This document shows positions 16,568 through 30,345 of a stretch of 64,000 nt of DNA, piece after piece. The notes below the pieces were generated by a model. It made no database searches. It was not told where the DNA came from and was given only the letters and a program-made list of their open reading frames with translations. Made by a program: the position numbers and the translations under genes. The stretch is taken from positions 32,722,702-32,786,701 of the forward strand of contig OY821743.1 in the NCBI GenBank assembly GCA_963682055.1, written 5' to 3'. The DNA is from Primula veris (lineage: Eukaryota; Streptophyta; Magnoliopsida; Ericales; Primulaceae). How positions within the stretch are numbered: the stretch's first letter is position 1; each line of letters opens with the position of its first letter.

Positions 16568-17459
16568 GGACGTCTTGAATTCTTCGTCTTCATGCAGTCG
16601 ATCTGAGTCGAGTTCATTCGCAGTGCTAAACACATAAAAACCTTAGGGCCGGAAATCCCAGTGGACAAAACCGGTACCTAGGAGAAACTGTGTAGCCGAA
16701 TGATATATGCCGAAATATCATGTAAGTAACTAACCACAAAACAGTGTGCCTCATCAAAACCTTGACAGAGCAAACCCAATGGGAAAATCTCTGATCGAAG
16801 GAAAAAGAGTGCAACAATGGTAGTAGTAGGGATCAACCACAAAACAGGTGCCTCATCAAAACCTTGCTAGAGTAAACCCAGTGGGAAAAAATCTCTAGTC
16901 GAAGGACAAAAGAGTACACAGTGGTAAGAAGTATACAACAGGATACTCCCCCTAATTTCGGCAATCTTAAGTGAGATATGATAGGAACGTGTCTCGCTAA
17001 AAACCTTGCCAAGGAAAACCCAGTGGGAAAAAACCTTGGTCTAAGGACAAAAAGAGTACACGAGCATGCGACTGGATGCTCCCCCTCACTTGCACACGAC
17101 AGGGTGCGAAGATTTCGACTAAGTAGTAATTAGTGCAATAAGCATTCACCTGGATGCTCCCCCTCACTTGCACACGACTGGGTGCAAAGATTTCATATTC
17201 CAAGAAAGAGTACGAGCATTTGACTGGATGCCTCATTTACTTACATACGACTGGATGCAAGAAAATCTAACGTGGAATAGAACGAGCATTCAACTGGATG
17301 CTCTTAAACTTCATTTGTGAAGATTAATTTCGGCGAGAAATGCTAAATAGCATAATGTAGTCATGTCTCTCTTGATCAATAACAACAAGTTGTCTTCTAT
17401 GACAAGTGTTTTATCTGGATCGTGAGACAGAACATATGTAATTCAAATATGACTAATAC

Positions 17460-17640
17460 TAGCTCGAAGCCATATACACTCTCTAGTCGTCTCATAGAGC
17501 ACGAATAGATCAGAGTGATTCACTTGGAGTCATTCCAGGACCTCCAAGATGTCGCCTTATTCCTAATGGTAAAGACATACCATGTTAGGAATATCACTTA
17601 TGCGGGTCTGATAAGTAACCGGCATCGGTATAACCGAAAA
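17460..17640 (-). pseudogene. RNase H remnant of copia copy 1
   Basis: On the - strand, 17635-17597 reads GYTDAGYLSDPHK, which is the copia RNase H block usually written (Y/F)(A/T)DAGYLSDPHK. A stop follows at once. Further along, near 17470-17500, comes HETTRECIWLRA, matching the family's HEASRECVWL block. Frame breaks between them show the domain is dead. Confidence 0.8.
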
Positions 17641-18070
17641 AGGGTTGCGTTAATTCGAGTACCGAAGGGGGTAGGTACACTCGATGACGCAAATGGGATA
17701 AACTAGCCCACTTCCAAAATTACCATAAGGTAAGGGAATGTGTCTTTAGTGCCATTTCGATGGCAGCATGTTAGCGCGATGTTGTGTCGAGCTATACCAT
17801 TCACAACAGACGAGATGTTCGTCCTAGCACATTAGACCAAGTACAATGATGCGCTTATTGTACTTAGATATGAACATTATGGTTCAATATCTCTTCATCG
17901 TCTCATCAGGGACGGACTGGGTCTATATCAATGTCTAGTGATCGAACGATCATGGGAGAATCTGACGACTTAGCGTCATGATGACTAAAACGTCATAACA
18001 CCTTCTGGGTGTAGTCTGAATCATGGACTTAGATTCAATATTTACGGGACTCAATCATCAGGTTGAGTCA

Positions 18071-18292
18071 CTACCGTGTCTTCCCAAAATCCTTCATCTC
18101 GAAGGCAAATCCAAAAATGGATCGCGTAATAAAACACGCAAGGGCATAATACTTGTTCAAGTATCCCAAGCTAATCAAGTACTCACTTAGGCGGTATACC
18201 ACATCCGCTCGGATTATATTAATCCATATAGTGAACGTCTCAGTCAATTGAGATCGTGTTCCGTGGTCAGAAACTACTTGATTTAAGCACAT
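18071..18292 (-). pseudogene. Reverse transcriptase remnant of copia copy 1, catalytic box deleted
   Basis: The 73-codon frame includes YRLSEYLISLGYLNKYYA, then CFITRSIFGFA directly followed by FEMKDFGKTR and a stop. In intact relatives of this group the stretch between SGFA(I/V) and FEMKDLGKT is about 30 residues and contains the catalytic YVDD box. Here the two are fused, so the box is missing. The same fusion is present in copy 2. Confidence 0.8.
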
Positions 18293-21200
18293 GAAGTCAC
18301 ACAGGGACCTTCATCTATATCTCTTTGTCTAAATCCCCATAGAGATAAAACCGTGACCACATTCATGCCTGCATACTCAGTTTTTTGGAAACTACTAAAC
18401 TGGTAAAGTAGGGGACTGTTATAATGTCCATTACGAGGAAATCAACCATCTCGTAATCAATTCCAAGGTGTGAGAGAAGCCTTGCGCTACTAGGCGAGCA
18501 TTCTACAATCTCATTATTCTCATCACTTTTCCTCACGAATAACCAAATAAACGAACTCGTTTAACATTGGTGGTGTTGGAACTACAGGTCCGAACACACT
18601 TTCGCTAAGGAGCCTACTTGGATTGCAAGTTTCCATTAGTCCAGTCTATTCTCCGTTAACTTCAGGCAACGGTATATGGTTCTCTGTCATAATTTGCTCA
18701 TATTATCAGTCGTCACCGAATATATGAACAAGTAATCAATGACAGTCTCGTTTCGCTTCAATATCGTCTAAGATATCATGATCGACAGATATTTCGAGAT
18801 TCTTAGGATGAGGAGGAAATCACACATCTCCTTGATCCTTTATAATCTCGTGCGACAAACGAGTTTCAGTTCACCACCTCTGGGGCTGAACGAATTAAGA
18901 ACCGGTCAACTTCCTCATATCTTAGGAAGGACGACAGACTGACGGCCGACGGCAGCGTCCTTTGCTTGGCGGGTTCGGCCAAAGCAACGTGTTACGACAG
19001 GAACACGGCGTCCGACAGGGACGTCTATCCTTGCAAGCATTTTGCAGCAGGTATAAATGATCTCGTGACATCTCATAAAGTCATTAAATGCGTCTGGCAT
19101 TTAGTTAGACTTAAGGGAGTCTATGCACTTACTTATCTCTAAGTGCAGTTTTGGGGATCAAGCTAAGACTGAGTGGGTTATGCCACGTTACTTCACGTCG
19201 TTCCTTATCAACGGTAACGTGCAAATCTCCCCCTAACGACGGGGAGAACAGTCTTATCGATGTCATTTTCGCATATCATGCGGTAAAGAGATCGTTTGTT
19301 AAGGTTACTCTATCAAATGATAGGCAGGAGATTCATAATCGACTTATGTCCCCTTCAGAGGTCCATATTTGGAACGCTAGAGCGGCTCAATCAAAATATT
19401 AATTAATCACTCTAAACACGCGTTAATATGAGACTTCTGGCTCATAACCAGTAACCAACTGGTACGCATATGGTGTTTGAGTGTCTATGGGCCTCATAAC
19501 GGACCAATGCAGCAAAATAGCATAACCCCACACGGAAATATAAATCTTGGTGTGCAAGACCAAGAAATGCGTGCAATCATTTGCAGTCGCATCATCAAAC
19601 TTTCCGTGAGTCCATTTGGGTCTGAACATAATCGACAGGATGTTCAATTTCAATTTCAATTTCCAAACTCAAGTAATTCAAATCGAAATTTCGATTATTA
19701 CTCTTCGGAATTATCAAGTCGACTAGACTTTTCAGGATAATGCGGATCATGAGCCATCAACTTAATGATAGGGCTAAAAGTTTGGAAAGTGCTGCATTTA
19801 TGTGGATAACAATAATCATGTGACCTTATTGTCGATGCATCAACCATAACCATTTATATTTATGGTCCGTCTTATGGTTGGATAAGTCCACAATAACTTC
19901 TTCAATTCTTTTCAAGAATTCTACGAGTTCATTTCGTGATCTTTACACATACTAGTCTTTCAAAGTGAGCATTAATGGCATGAATTTCGGATTAATCGCG
20001 AAATATATTCTCAGAGAGAATCCAAATGCGATGCGATTATAAATCAAGCATCGTCTTTTGACCGGGGAATATCTCATCCGGTCAATTCCACAATATCAAA
20101 ATGCTCTAATCAATCGACGACAGGCGAATGATAGTATAGACAATCATGTCTTAGCATCTAAATCATTTATCATTTCGACGACAGGCGAAATGATAAGGTA
20201 ATTTAAATGCTTTTAAAAATTGTGGTAGAAACCACTTGAAAGACATTTCAACCCCTCTAAAATACGCTTTTGATCGTATTGAATGGAGGCTATGTAAAGA
20301 AATTTTAATTCTTTCATGAGCTATTACCAGATAACACTGGTTTTCTCGAATATTTTATAACTCAACAAGGTACGACAGGACCTACATGAGTATAAGACCT
20401 CATATTTGACAAATCAATTTTGGTTTTACCAAAGATTTTGATTTGGAACGACAGGTCCAGAATCGTTGTCACTGAGTACTCTTTTAGGCAAGTAGTTGGT
20501 GAAATTATGTGGTACACTGTTACCCACTATTTCCAAAAAAATCAACTATCCCACAAGTATTGCCTAAATTTTCATAATTTAAAGTTTGGTCACATTTGTC
20601 AAAAGAATTTGCTCAAAAAAACACTTTAAATTATTTCGAGAAATTTCGTAAACAGGCAAACCATAATCCAAAAGTATGTCGAAATGGAAAAATCATAATC
20701 CAAATGGAAAAACATAATCCAGATGAGCGAAAAAATGGCTCAATGATTTATCAAAATCAATAAAGAAAGGTATCAAACTCATTTGAGCCACAAAATCGGG
20801 GGTCTCAATAGTTTCCTTTCAATTAACTTTAACCACATTAGCATCGGTTTTTCCACCTTTATAATAGTTGTGAATTATTTAAGGAGTAACCGTGCATGAC
20901 CTTTGTCTTTATAGCATAGAGTTGGCTCCTTGAGCATTATCTCTTGCTTTGTGACAACGTGTCATATTGTTCCTTTCAATTACTGTCTTGGAGCCACAGG
21001 TTTTCGATTTTGACGATTGTCTAAAATCTCGCTTGGCTAGGCGATTCATCGGGATCGCGACAGTTCGAGGCAAGTAACACTTGTCTCGGTTCTCGATTCG
21101 TGGAAAAAAATATACACGAAGAGCATTAATATCAGGCAAACAATTCGCCATTGACCCAATAGGATTAAAACTACTCACCGGGGTAATTTTCTTATCCAAT

Positions 21201-22969
21201 AACAGATGGGTGATAAAGGAACATGGTGAATATAAATTCACGATACTGCTTATGGAATACAATTTCCAAGCTACTATTTTGGTGAAGTATAGCTCCAATA
21301 TGTCAATTTCAGACATTTGTTCACCATAGACGTCATCACGTCTCAAATGTGGCGGCGGAATAAAATCAACGCCTTAGCATTCATCCTGATGGTAACAACA
21401 AACTCGTGTTTTACTCATCAAAGATGGCATCCAAAAAAAATTGGGCATCACATTTTTCACACATCAGGGTGAGTAACATGTGGTGACGAATTAAAATCGA
21501 CGTTTAAACAGTCATTTCGCAAGTATGTTTTTACGATTTTTCTCATCATAGATGGCATCCAACATGTGTTGGGAGTTCTGGATTATTTATCATATAAAAC
21601 GACTGGTTTATATGTTTATGGTTTGCACAAGCATAAACTTTATTTCGAAACGACAGGTTCGAAAAATAGTTTTGCTTTTATGTGAATAGGTTCTCATTGA
21701 TCGAACGACAGGTCGATACAGAGACACCAATTCGGCGAAACATACATCACTATATAAACACATTCGGGGAAATTATTATTTAGTCAACCCCTTTCGGTAG
21801 CTCTACTTGAAAAACGACCAGGAAAGACGGTGAGGGTGGAGGGCACGAATGCCACTTAAAACCCGACCTCATTAGGATATCGACTTTCGCCTATATCTTT
21901 CCTAGACATCGTATCCAAATAGGTGAGCCTATTTAGGGAAGGTTCATAATTTTTCCAACTTAAATGTGAATATATATGATTTCGCAATTATACCATTCAT
22001 GACAATAAATAACAGGTATATCTTTTCTAGATAACCACATATATACAAGGCAGTATAAAATATATTCATGATATATATCTAATCATGCAGTAGATTTGGT
22101 GATAAACTAAATCAATTCAGGATTATCAATCACACAAATTATATCATACCAAATCAAATCAAATCAATTAACTGCCATATGGTATATTTATATCTATGGT
22201 AATATCAAAAGATATGTTGATTATACTAATAAGATATCAATCAATTATCTACGGTTTATTGCCATATAAGTAATTCTATACATGTTAGTTCTAACATGCA
22301 AGCAAACAATATATTTTTAATTACCAATCAATTCTATATATGGTAAAAAAATATTTTAACATGCAAAAGGTTAAATTTACATGGAAACATATCAATTTAT
22401 TCAATTAACATGCAATTTTTATTCATATGGTAATTTTTATTTACTACCCAATTAAACAATTATTATGGGCCGATTTTATACACATGCAAACATATATACT
22501 GTTTTATATGTATACTAGATCAAGTTATCAAGTTTTAATCGAGCTATTAATATACAAACAGAGCCGTACATGTAGATTTTTTAAAAAAAAACATATAGGG
22601 GACTAGGCCTATGTTCAAACACTATGTTTTACTAAACATTCAGCAAGTTAGATATGATTATATGCAGCATAATATTATCATTAACCTGGTAATATCACAT
22701 ACAAACAAACAACAGTGATTTCATAATTAAGGGCTACACATATATATCCATGTTTTGCTATTGCCAAAATCCTAGACTAAGTAACGGTTTAAACATAGAT
22801 GATTTCACATGCAATTACATAATTTATTTGCAAGATGTAAAAAAATATTTGTATACCGTACTCCTCGTATTTTGTAGAAGGTCGAAACGAACTCAATTAA
22901 ACCGGGATAAACCTCAAGATTTATAGATAACCAATATTCATGCGTTTACCCAAAATCTCCAATATACGT

Positions 22970-22988
22970 GAGCAAAGTGCCGATAACG
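22970..22988 (-). other. Primer-binding-like site of copia copy 1
   Basis: Directly inside the 5' LTR (right side, - strand) the sequence begins CGTTATCGGCACTTTGCTC. Its place fits a tRNA primer site. Which tRNA primes it is not shown. Copy 2 has the same sequence at 30100-30118. Confidence 0.6.
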
Positions 22989-23211
22989 TGTTGTGTGACA
23001 TATTAGCTCGTTATAGATATGTATAGAGATATGTATAGATATAGAGAGAGGTATGATAGAGACAACAACAGAGTCTTTATTTATCAGAAGTATATGAATG
23101 AATCTCAAATAGAAGACCCCTAACCCTCTTTATATAGATAGAGAGGTAGGGTTACAAGCCCACTTGGGCCCATAAAATACAAGCCCAATAGTCCAATAAT
23201 ATCTTACAACA
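22989..23211 (-). repeat. 5' LTR of copia copy 1
   Basis: This is the right-hand 223-bp LTR, the 5' LTR in the sense of the element. It is nearly identical to 16335-16557. Host target duplication AGTAG follows at 23212-23216. Confidence 0.93.
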
Positions 23212-23351
23212 AGTAGAAGTTTTATTAATTATGTGAAATCTAATGTTATACGGAGTATATATAACTAGTGTATATAAGTTACATAATGTAATTTAACTAT
23301 ATATATATAGTCTTCATCTGTATTCTTTATTATTGTGCAGAATATCATGTG
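23212..23351. other. 140-bp host spacer between the two copia elements
   Basis: This AT-rich piece of host DNA carries AGTAG (duplication of copy 1) at its left edge and ATGTG (duplication of copy 2) at its right edge. It shows that the two elements are separate insertions and not a tandem duplication. Confidence 0.85.
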
Positions 23352-23578
23352 TGTTGTGTGACATATTAGCTCGTTATAGATATATATAGAGATATGTATA
23401 GATATAGAGAGAGATATGAGAGAGACAACAATAGAGTCTTTATTAATCAGAATGTTGTGAATGAATGATCAAATACAAGACCCCTAGCCCTCTTTATATA
23501 CATAGAGGGGTAGGGTTATAAGCCCACCTGGGCCCAATAAGTAAAAGCCCAAGATAGGTCCAATAATATCCTACAACA
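23352..23578 (-). repeat. 3' LTR of copia copy 2
   Basis: This 227-bp repeat has TGTTG..CAACA ends and appears identical to 30119-30345. It differs from the LTRs of copy 1 at about twenty positions. Confidence 0.93.
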
Positions 23579-25094
23579 CTCCCCCTTTGGACGTCTTGAT
23601 TTATTCGTCTTCATGCTGTCGATGTGAGTCGAGTTCATTCGCAGTGCTAAACACATAAAAACCTTAGGGACGGAAAACCCAGTGTGGGACAAAACCGGTA
23701 CCTAGAAGAAACTGTGTAGCCGAATGATATAGGCCGAAATATCATGTAAGTAACTAACCACAAAACAGTGTGCCTCATCAAAACCTTGCCAGAGCAAACC
23801 CAATGGGAAAATCTCTGATCGAAGGAAAAAGAGTGCAACAGTGGTAGTAGTAGGGGATCAACCACAAAACAGGTGCCTCATCAAAACCTTGCTAGAGTAA
23901 ACCCAGTGGGAAAAACCTCTAGTCGAAGGACAAAAGAGTACACAGTGGTAAGAAGTATACAACCGGATACTCCCCCTAATTTCGGCAATCTTAAGTGAGA
24001 TATGATGGGAACGTGTCTCGCTAAAAACCTTGCCAAGGAAAACCCAGTGGGAAAAAACCTTGGTCTAAGGACAAAAAGAGTACACGAGCATGCGACTGGA
24101 TGCTCCCCCTCACTTGCACACGACAGGGTGCGAAGATTTCGACTAAGTAGTAATTAGTGCAATAAGCATTCACCTGGATGCTCCCCCTCACTTGTACACG
24201 ACTGGGTGCAAAGATTTCATATTCCAAGAAAGAGTACGAGCATTCGACTGGATGCCTCATTTACTTACATACGACTGGATGGAAGAAAATCTAACGTGGA
24301 ATAGAACGAGCATTCAACTGGATGCTCTTAAACTTCATTTGTGAAGATTAATTTCGGCGAGAAATGCTAAATAGCATAATGTAGTCATGTCTCTCTTGAT
24401 CAATAACAACAAGTTGTCTTCTATGACAAGTGTTTTATCTGGATCGTGAGACAGAACATATGTAATTCAAATATGACTAATACTAGCTCGAAGCCATATA
24501 CACTCTCTAGTCGTCTCATAGAGCACGAATAGATCAGAGTGATTCACTTGGAGTCATTCCAAGACCTCCAAGATGTCGCCTTATTCCTAATGGTAAAGAC
24601 ATACCATGTTAGGAATATCCCTTATGCGGGTCTGATAAGTAACCGGCATCGGTATAACCGAAAAAGGGTTGCGTTAATTCGAGTACCGAAGGGGGTAGGT
24701 ACACTCGATGACGCAAATGGGATAAACTAGCCCACTTTCAAAATTACCATAAGGTAAGGGAATGTGTCTTTAGTGCCATTTCGATGGCAGCGTGTTAGCG
24801 CGATGTTGTGTCGAGCTATACCATTCACAACAGACGAGATGTTCGTCCTAGCACATTAGACCAAGTACAATGATGCGCTTATTGTACTTAGATATGAACA
24901 TTATGGTTCAATATCTCTTCATCGTCTCATCAGGGACGGACTGGGTCTATATCAATGTCTAGTGATCGAACGATCATGGGAGAATCTGACGACTTAGCGT
25001 CATGATGACTAAAACGTCATAACACCTTCTGGGTGTAGTCTGAATCATGGACTTAGATTCAATATTTACGGGACTCAATCATCAGGTTGAGTCA

Positions 25095-25316
25095 CTACCG
25101 TGTCTTCCCAAAATCCTTCATCTCGAAGGCAAATCCAAAAATGGATCGCGTAATAAAACACCCAAGGGCATAATACTTGTTCAAGTATCCCAAGCTAATC
25201 AAGTACTCACTTAGGCGGTATACCACATCCGCTCGGATTATATTAATCCATATAGTGAACGTCTCAGTCAATTGAGATCGTGTTCCGTGGTCAGAAACTA
25301 CTTGATTTAAGCACAT
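25095..25316 (-). pseudogene. Reverse transcriptase remnant of copia copy 2, same deletion
   Basis: This 73-codon frame is the same as in copy 1 apart from one residue (ALGCF for ALACF). It has the same fusion of the FGFA and FEMKDFGKTR blocks and the same stop. The shared lesion shows that both copies descend from an already defective parent. Confidence 0.8.
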
Positions 25317-28300
25317 GAAGTCACACAGGGACCTTCATCTATATCTCTTTGTCTAAATCCCCATAGAGATAAAACCGTGACCACATTCATGGCTGCATAC
25401 TCAGTTTTTCGGAAACTACTAAACTGGTAAAGTAGGGGACTGTTATAATGTCCATTACGAGGAAATCAACCATCTCGTAATCAATTCCAAGGTGTGAGAG
25501 AAGCCTTGCGCTACTAGGCGAGCATTCTACAATCTCATTATTCTCATCACTTTTCCTTACGAATAACCAAATAAACGAACTCGTTTAACATTGGTGGTGT
25601 TGGAACTACAGGTCCGAACACACTTTCGCTAAGGAGTCTACTTGGATTGCAAGTTTCCATTAGTACAGTCTATTCTACGTTGACTTCAGGCAACGGTACA
25701 TGGTTCTCTGTCATAATTTGTTCATATTATCAGTCGTCACCGAATATATGAACAAGTAATCAATGACAGTCTCGTTTCGCTTCAATATCGTCTAAGATAT
25801 CATGATCGACAGATATTTCGAGATTCTTAGGATGAGGAGAAAATCACACATCTCCTTGATCCTTAATAATCTCGTGCGACAAACGAGTTTCAGTTCACCA
25901 CCTCTGGGGCTGAACGAATTTGGAATCGGTCAACTTCCTTGTATCTTGGGAAGGACGACAGACTGACGGCCGACGGCAGCGTCCTTTGCTTGGCGGGTTC
26001 GGCCAAAGCAACGTGTTACGACAGGAACACGGCGTCCGACAGGGACGTCTTTCCTTGCAAGCATTTTGCAGCAGGTATAAATGATCTCGTGACATCTCAT
26101 AAAGTCTTTAAATGCGTCTGGCATTTAGTTAGACTTGAGGGAGTCTATGCACTTACTTATCACTAAGTGCAGTTTTGGGGATCAAGCTAAGACTGAGTGG
26201 GTTATGCCACGTTACTTCACGTCGTTCCTTATCAACGGTAACGTGCAAATCTCCCCCTAACGACGGGGAGAATAGTCTTAACGATGTCACTTTCGCATAT
26301 CATGCGGTAAAGAGATCGCTTGCCAGGTTACTCTATCAAATGATAGGCAGGAGATTCATAATCGACTTATGTCCCCTTCAGAGGTCCATATTTTGAACGC
26401 TAGAGCGGCTCAATCAAAATATTAATTAATCACTCTAAACACGCGTTAATATGAGACTTCTGGCTCATAACCAGTAACCAGCTGGTACGCATATGGTGTT
26501 TGAGTGTCTATGGGCCTCATAACGGACCAATGCAGCAAAATAGCATAACCCCACATGGAAATATAAATCTTGGTGCGCAAGACCAAGAAATGCGTGCAAT
26601 CATTTGCAGTCGCATCATCAAACTTTCCGTGAGTCCATTTGGGTCTGAACATAATCGACAGGATGTTCAATTTCAATTTCCAAACTCAAGTAATTCAAAT
26701 CGAAATTTCGATTATTACTCTTCGGAATTATCAAGTCGACTAGACTTTTCAGGATAATCCGGATCATGAGCCATCAACTTAATGATAGGGCTAAAAGTTT
26801 GGAAAGTGCTGCATTTCTGTGGACAACAATAATCATGTGACCTTATTGTCGATGCATCAACCATAACCATTTATATTTATGGTCCGTCTTATGGTTGGAT
26901 AAGTCCACAATAACTCCTTCAATTCTTTATAAGAATTCTACGAGTACTTTTCGTGATCTTTACACATACTAGTCTTTCAAGGTGAGCATTATTGGCATGA
27001 ATTTCGGATTAATCACGAAATATATCCTCAAAAAGAATCCAAATGCGATGCGATTATAAATCAAGCATCGTCTTTTGATCCGGGAATATCTCATCCGGTC
27101 AATGCCACAATATCAAAATGCTCTTATCAATCGACGACAGGCGAATGATAGTACAGACAATCTTGTCTTAGCATCTAAATCATTTATCATTCGACGACAG
27201 GCGAAATGATAAGGTAACTTTAAATGCTTTAAAGAATGTGGTAGCAACCACTTGAAAGACATTTCAACTCCTCTAAAATACGCTTTTGGTCGTATTGAAT
27301 GGAGGCTATGTAAAGAAATTTTAATTTTTTCATGAGCTATTACCAGATAACACTGGTTTTCTCGAATATTTTATAACTCAACAAGGTACGACAGGACCTA
27401 TAGGAGTATAACGCCTCATATTTGACAAATCAATTTGGCTTTACCAAAGATTTCGATTTGGAACGACAGGTCCAGAATCGTTGTCACTGAGTACTCTTTT
27501 AGGCAAATAGTTGGTGAAATTATGTGGTACACTGTTACCCACTATTTCCAAAAAAAATCAACTATCCCACAAGTATTGCCTAAAATTTCATAATTTAAAG
27601 TTTGGTCACATTTGTCAAAGGAATTTGCTCAAAACACTTTAAATTATTTCGAGAAATTTCGTAAACAGGCAAACCATAATCCAAAAGTATGTCCAAATGG
27701 AAAAATCATAATCCAAATGGAAAAACATAATCCAGATGAGCGAAAAAATGGCTCAATGATTTATCAAAATCAATAAAGAAAGATATCAAACTCATTTGAG
27801 CCACAAAATCGGGGGTCTCAAGAGTTTCATTTCAGTTAGCTTTAACCACATTAGCATCGGGTTTTTTTCACCTTTATAATAGTTGTGAACTATTTAAGGA
27901 GTAACCGTGCATGACCTTTGTCTTTATAGCATAGAGTTGCCTCATTGAGCATTATCTCTTGCTTTGTGACAATGGGTCATATTGTTCCTTTCAATTACTG
28001 TCTTGGAGCCACAGGTTCTCGATTTTGACGATTGTCTAAAATCTCGCTTGGCTAGGTGATTCATCGGGATCGCGACAGTTCAAGACATATAACACTTGTC
28101 TCGGTTCTCGATTCGTGAAAAAAAATGTACACGAAGAGCATTAATATCAGGCAAACAATTCGCCATTGACCCAATAGGATTAAAACTACTCACCGGGGTA
28201 ATTTTCTTATCCAATAACAGATGGGCGATAAAGGAACATGGTGAATATAAATTCACGATACTGCTTATGGAATACAATTTCCAAGCTAGTATTTTGGTGA

Positions 28301-30118
28301 AGGATAGCTTCAATATGTCAATTTCAGACATTTGTTCACCATAGACGTCATCACGTCTCAAATGTGGCGGCGGAATAAAATCAACGCCTTAGCATTCATC
28401 TCGAGGGTAACAACAAACTCGTGTTTTACTCATCAAAGATGGCATCCAAAAAAAATTTTGGGCATCATATTTTCACACATCAGGGTGACTAACATGTGGT
28501 GACGGAATAACATCAACGTTTAAACAGTCATTTCGCAAGTATGTTTTGCGATTTTTCTCATCATAGATGGCATCCAACATGTGTTGGGAGTTCTGGATTA
28601 TTTTTCATATAAAACGACTGGTTTATATGTTTATGGTTTGCACAAGCACAAACTTTTTTTCCGAAACGACAGGTTCGAAAACATTAGTTTTGCTTCTTAT
28701 GTGAATCGGTTCTCATTGATCGAACGACGGGTCGATACTGAAATACCAATTCGGCGAAACATACATCACTATATAAACACACTCGGGGAAATTATTATTT
28801 AGTCAACCCCTTTCGGTAGCTCTATTTGAACACGACCAGGAAAGACGGTGAGGGGGGTGGGCACGAATGCCTCTTAAAAACCGACCTCATTAGGAGAACG
28901 ACTTCCGCCTTTATCTTTCCTAGACATCGTATCCAAATAGGTGAGCCTATTTGGGGAAGATTCATAATTTTTCCAACTTAAATGTGAATATATATGATTT
29001 CGCAATTCTACCATTCATGGCAATAAATAACAGGTATATCTATTCTAGATAACCACATATATATACAAGACAGTATAAAATATATTCATGATATATATCT
29101 AATCATGCAGTAGATTTGGTGATAAACTAAATCAATTCAGGATTATCAATCACACAAATTATATCATACCAAATCAAATCAAATCAAACAATTAACTGCC
29201 ATATGGTATATTTATATATATGGTAATATAAAAAGATATGTTGATTATGCTAAGAAGATATCAATCAATTATCTACGGTTTATTGCCATATAAGTAATTC
29301 TATACATGGTAATTTTAACATGCAAGCAAGTAATATATTTTTAATTACCAATTAATTCTATATATGGTAATTTTTAACATGCAAAGTGGTTAAATATACA
29401 TGGAAACATATCAATTTATTCAATTAACATGCAATTTTTATTCACTTGCCTTTTTAATAAATATATATATGCATGTGGGTGAATATTTAGACTGAATATT
29501 GACTTTTATAACACATATATACTGTTTTTATACATATAATATACTACAGGGACTATCCGTGTAATTTCAGCAAACTATATATCTATTTACAGCATTATTA
29601 CTGCTTCAGTCCATAATTTCAGACAAGTTTCAGTTTAGTCCTTGAGTAATTTCCAGAATAGTTTACAGCTTTCAGAGAATTACAAATCAGTACATACGTT
29701 TCAGATTTTTGCAGATTTAATCCGACAGATTAATACATGTTTTACAATTACATGATTTGGGTTATTTTGTATGATCTTATCAACAAATATGATTTTATAA
29801 TCAACAATATGTGTGTTACGATCATATATAGTTATCCATACAAGTAACAAACTCTAATACACATGTATTATATACTACGGGATATTTATCATGTTTTAGT
29901 TATTCATAAAATAATACGTGCGATCACATATATGGAATAAATTAAGTTTTGAATTCGGTACCTTACGCACGGTATGTTGATGAAGGTCGATATAGCAAAA
30001 CCCTAAAAATCCGGATAAACCTCAAGGTTTATAAATACCCAATATCCATCCGTTTACCAAAAATCTCCAATATCCGTGAGCGTATATTCTATTCTTCGCG
30101 AGCAAAGTGCCGATAACG

Positions 30119-30345
30119 TGTTGTGTGACATATTAGCTCGTTATAGATATATATAGAGATATGTATAGATATAGAGAGAGATATGAGAGAGACAACAATA
30201 GAGTCTTTATTAATCAGAATGTTGTGAATGAATGATCAAATACAAGACCCCTAGCCCTCTTTATATACATAGAGGGGTAGGGTTATAAGCCCACCTGGGC
30301 CCAATAAGTAAAAGCCCAAGATAGGTCCAATAATATCCTACAACA
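30119..30345 (-). repeat. 5' LTR of copia copy 2
   Basis: This is the right-hand 227-bp LTR, identical by eye to 23352-23578. It is preceded on the + strand by the primer-binding-like GAGCAAAGTGCCGATAACG. Confidence 0.93.

Larger units (their letters stand above)
16335..23211 (-). mobile_element. Ty1-copia-type LTR element, copy 1, coding-dead
   Basis: The element is 6877 bp long in the - orientation. It is flanked by the 5-bp target duplication AGTAG (16330-16334 and 23212-23216). The 223-bp LTRs at both ends differ by about one base. Next to the left LTR is a polypurine tract (AAAGGGGGAG on the - strand); next to the right LTR is a primer-binding-like sequence beginning CGTTATCGGCAC. The 3' untranslated part (16600-17330) has repeated AACCTTGCCAAGGAAAACCC and GACTGGATGCTCCCCC blocks. 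Inside there are only short frames. Recognisable copia remnants are RNase H near 17597 and RT near 18071, which fixes family and orientation. A gag remnant around 20909-21346 is only a guess. Near-identical LTRs mean a recent insertion. Confidence 0.92.
23352..30345 (-). mobile_element. Ty1-copia-type LTR element, copy 2, coding-dead
   Basis: The element is 6994 bp long, in the same orientation and family as copy 1. It is flanked by ATGTG (23347-23351 and 30346-30350). The 227-bp LTRs appear identical to each other, so insertion is very recent. The interior follows copy 1 at an offset of about 7024, with the same short frames and dead pol (RNase H block near 24621-24659, RT remnant 25095-25316). 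The core is almost identical to copy 1. The LTRs differ by roughly a tenth and the leader between about 29440 and 29990 is unrelated to that of copy 1. Confidence 0.92.

Noticed and set aside
19477..19740. Open frame on the + strand inside copia copy 1 (also 26500-26757 in copy 2)
   Set aside because: It opposes the element's sense, differs in length between copies by in-frame repeat change, and has no known domain.
16335..30345. A 7-kb tandem duplication
   Set aside because: Each copy has its own LTR pair and its own 5-bp target duplication, so they are separate insertions.
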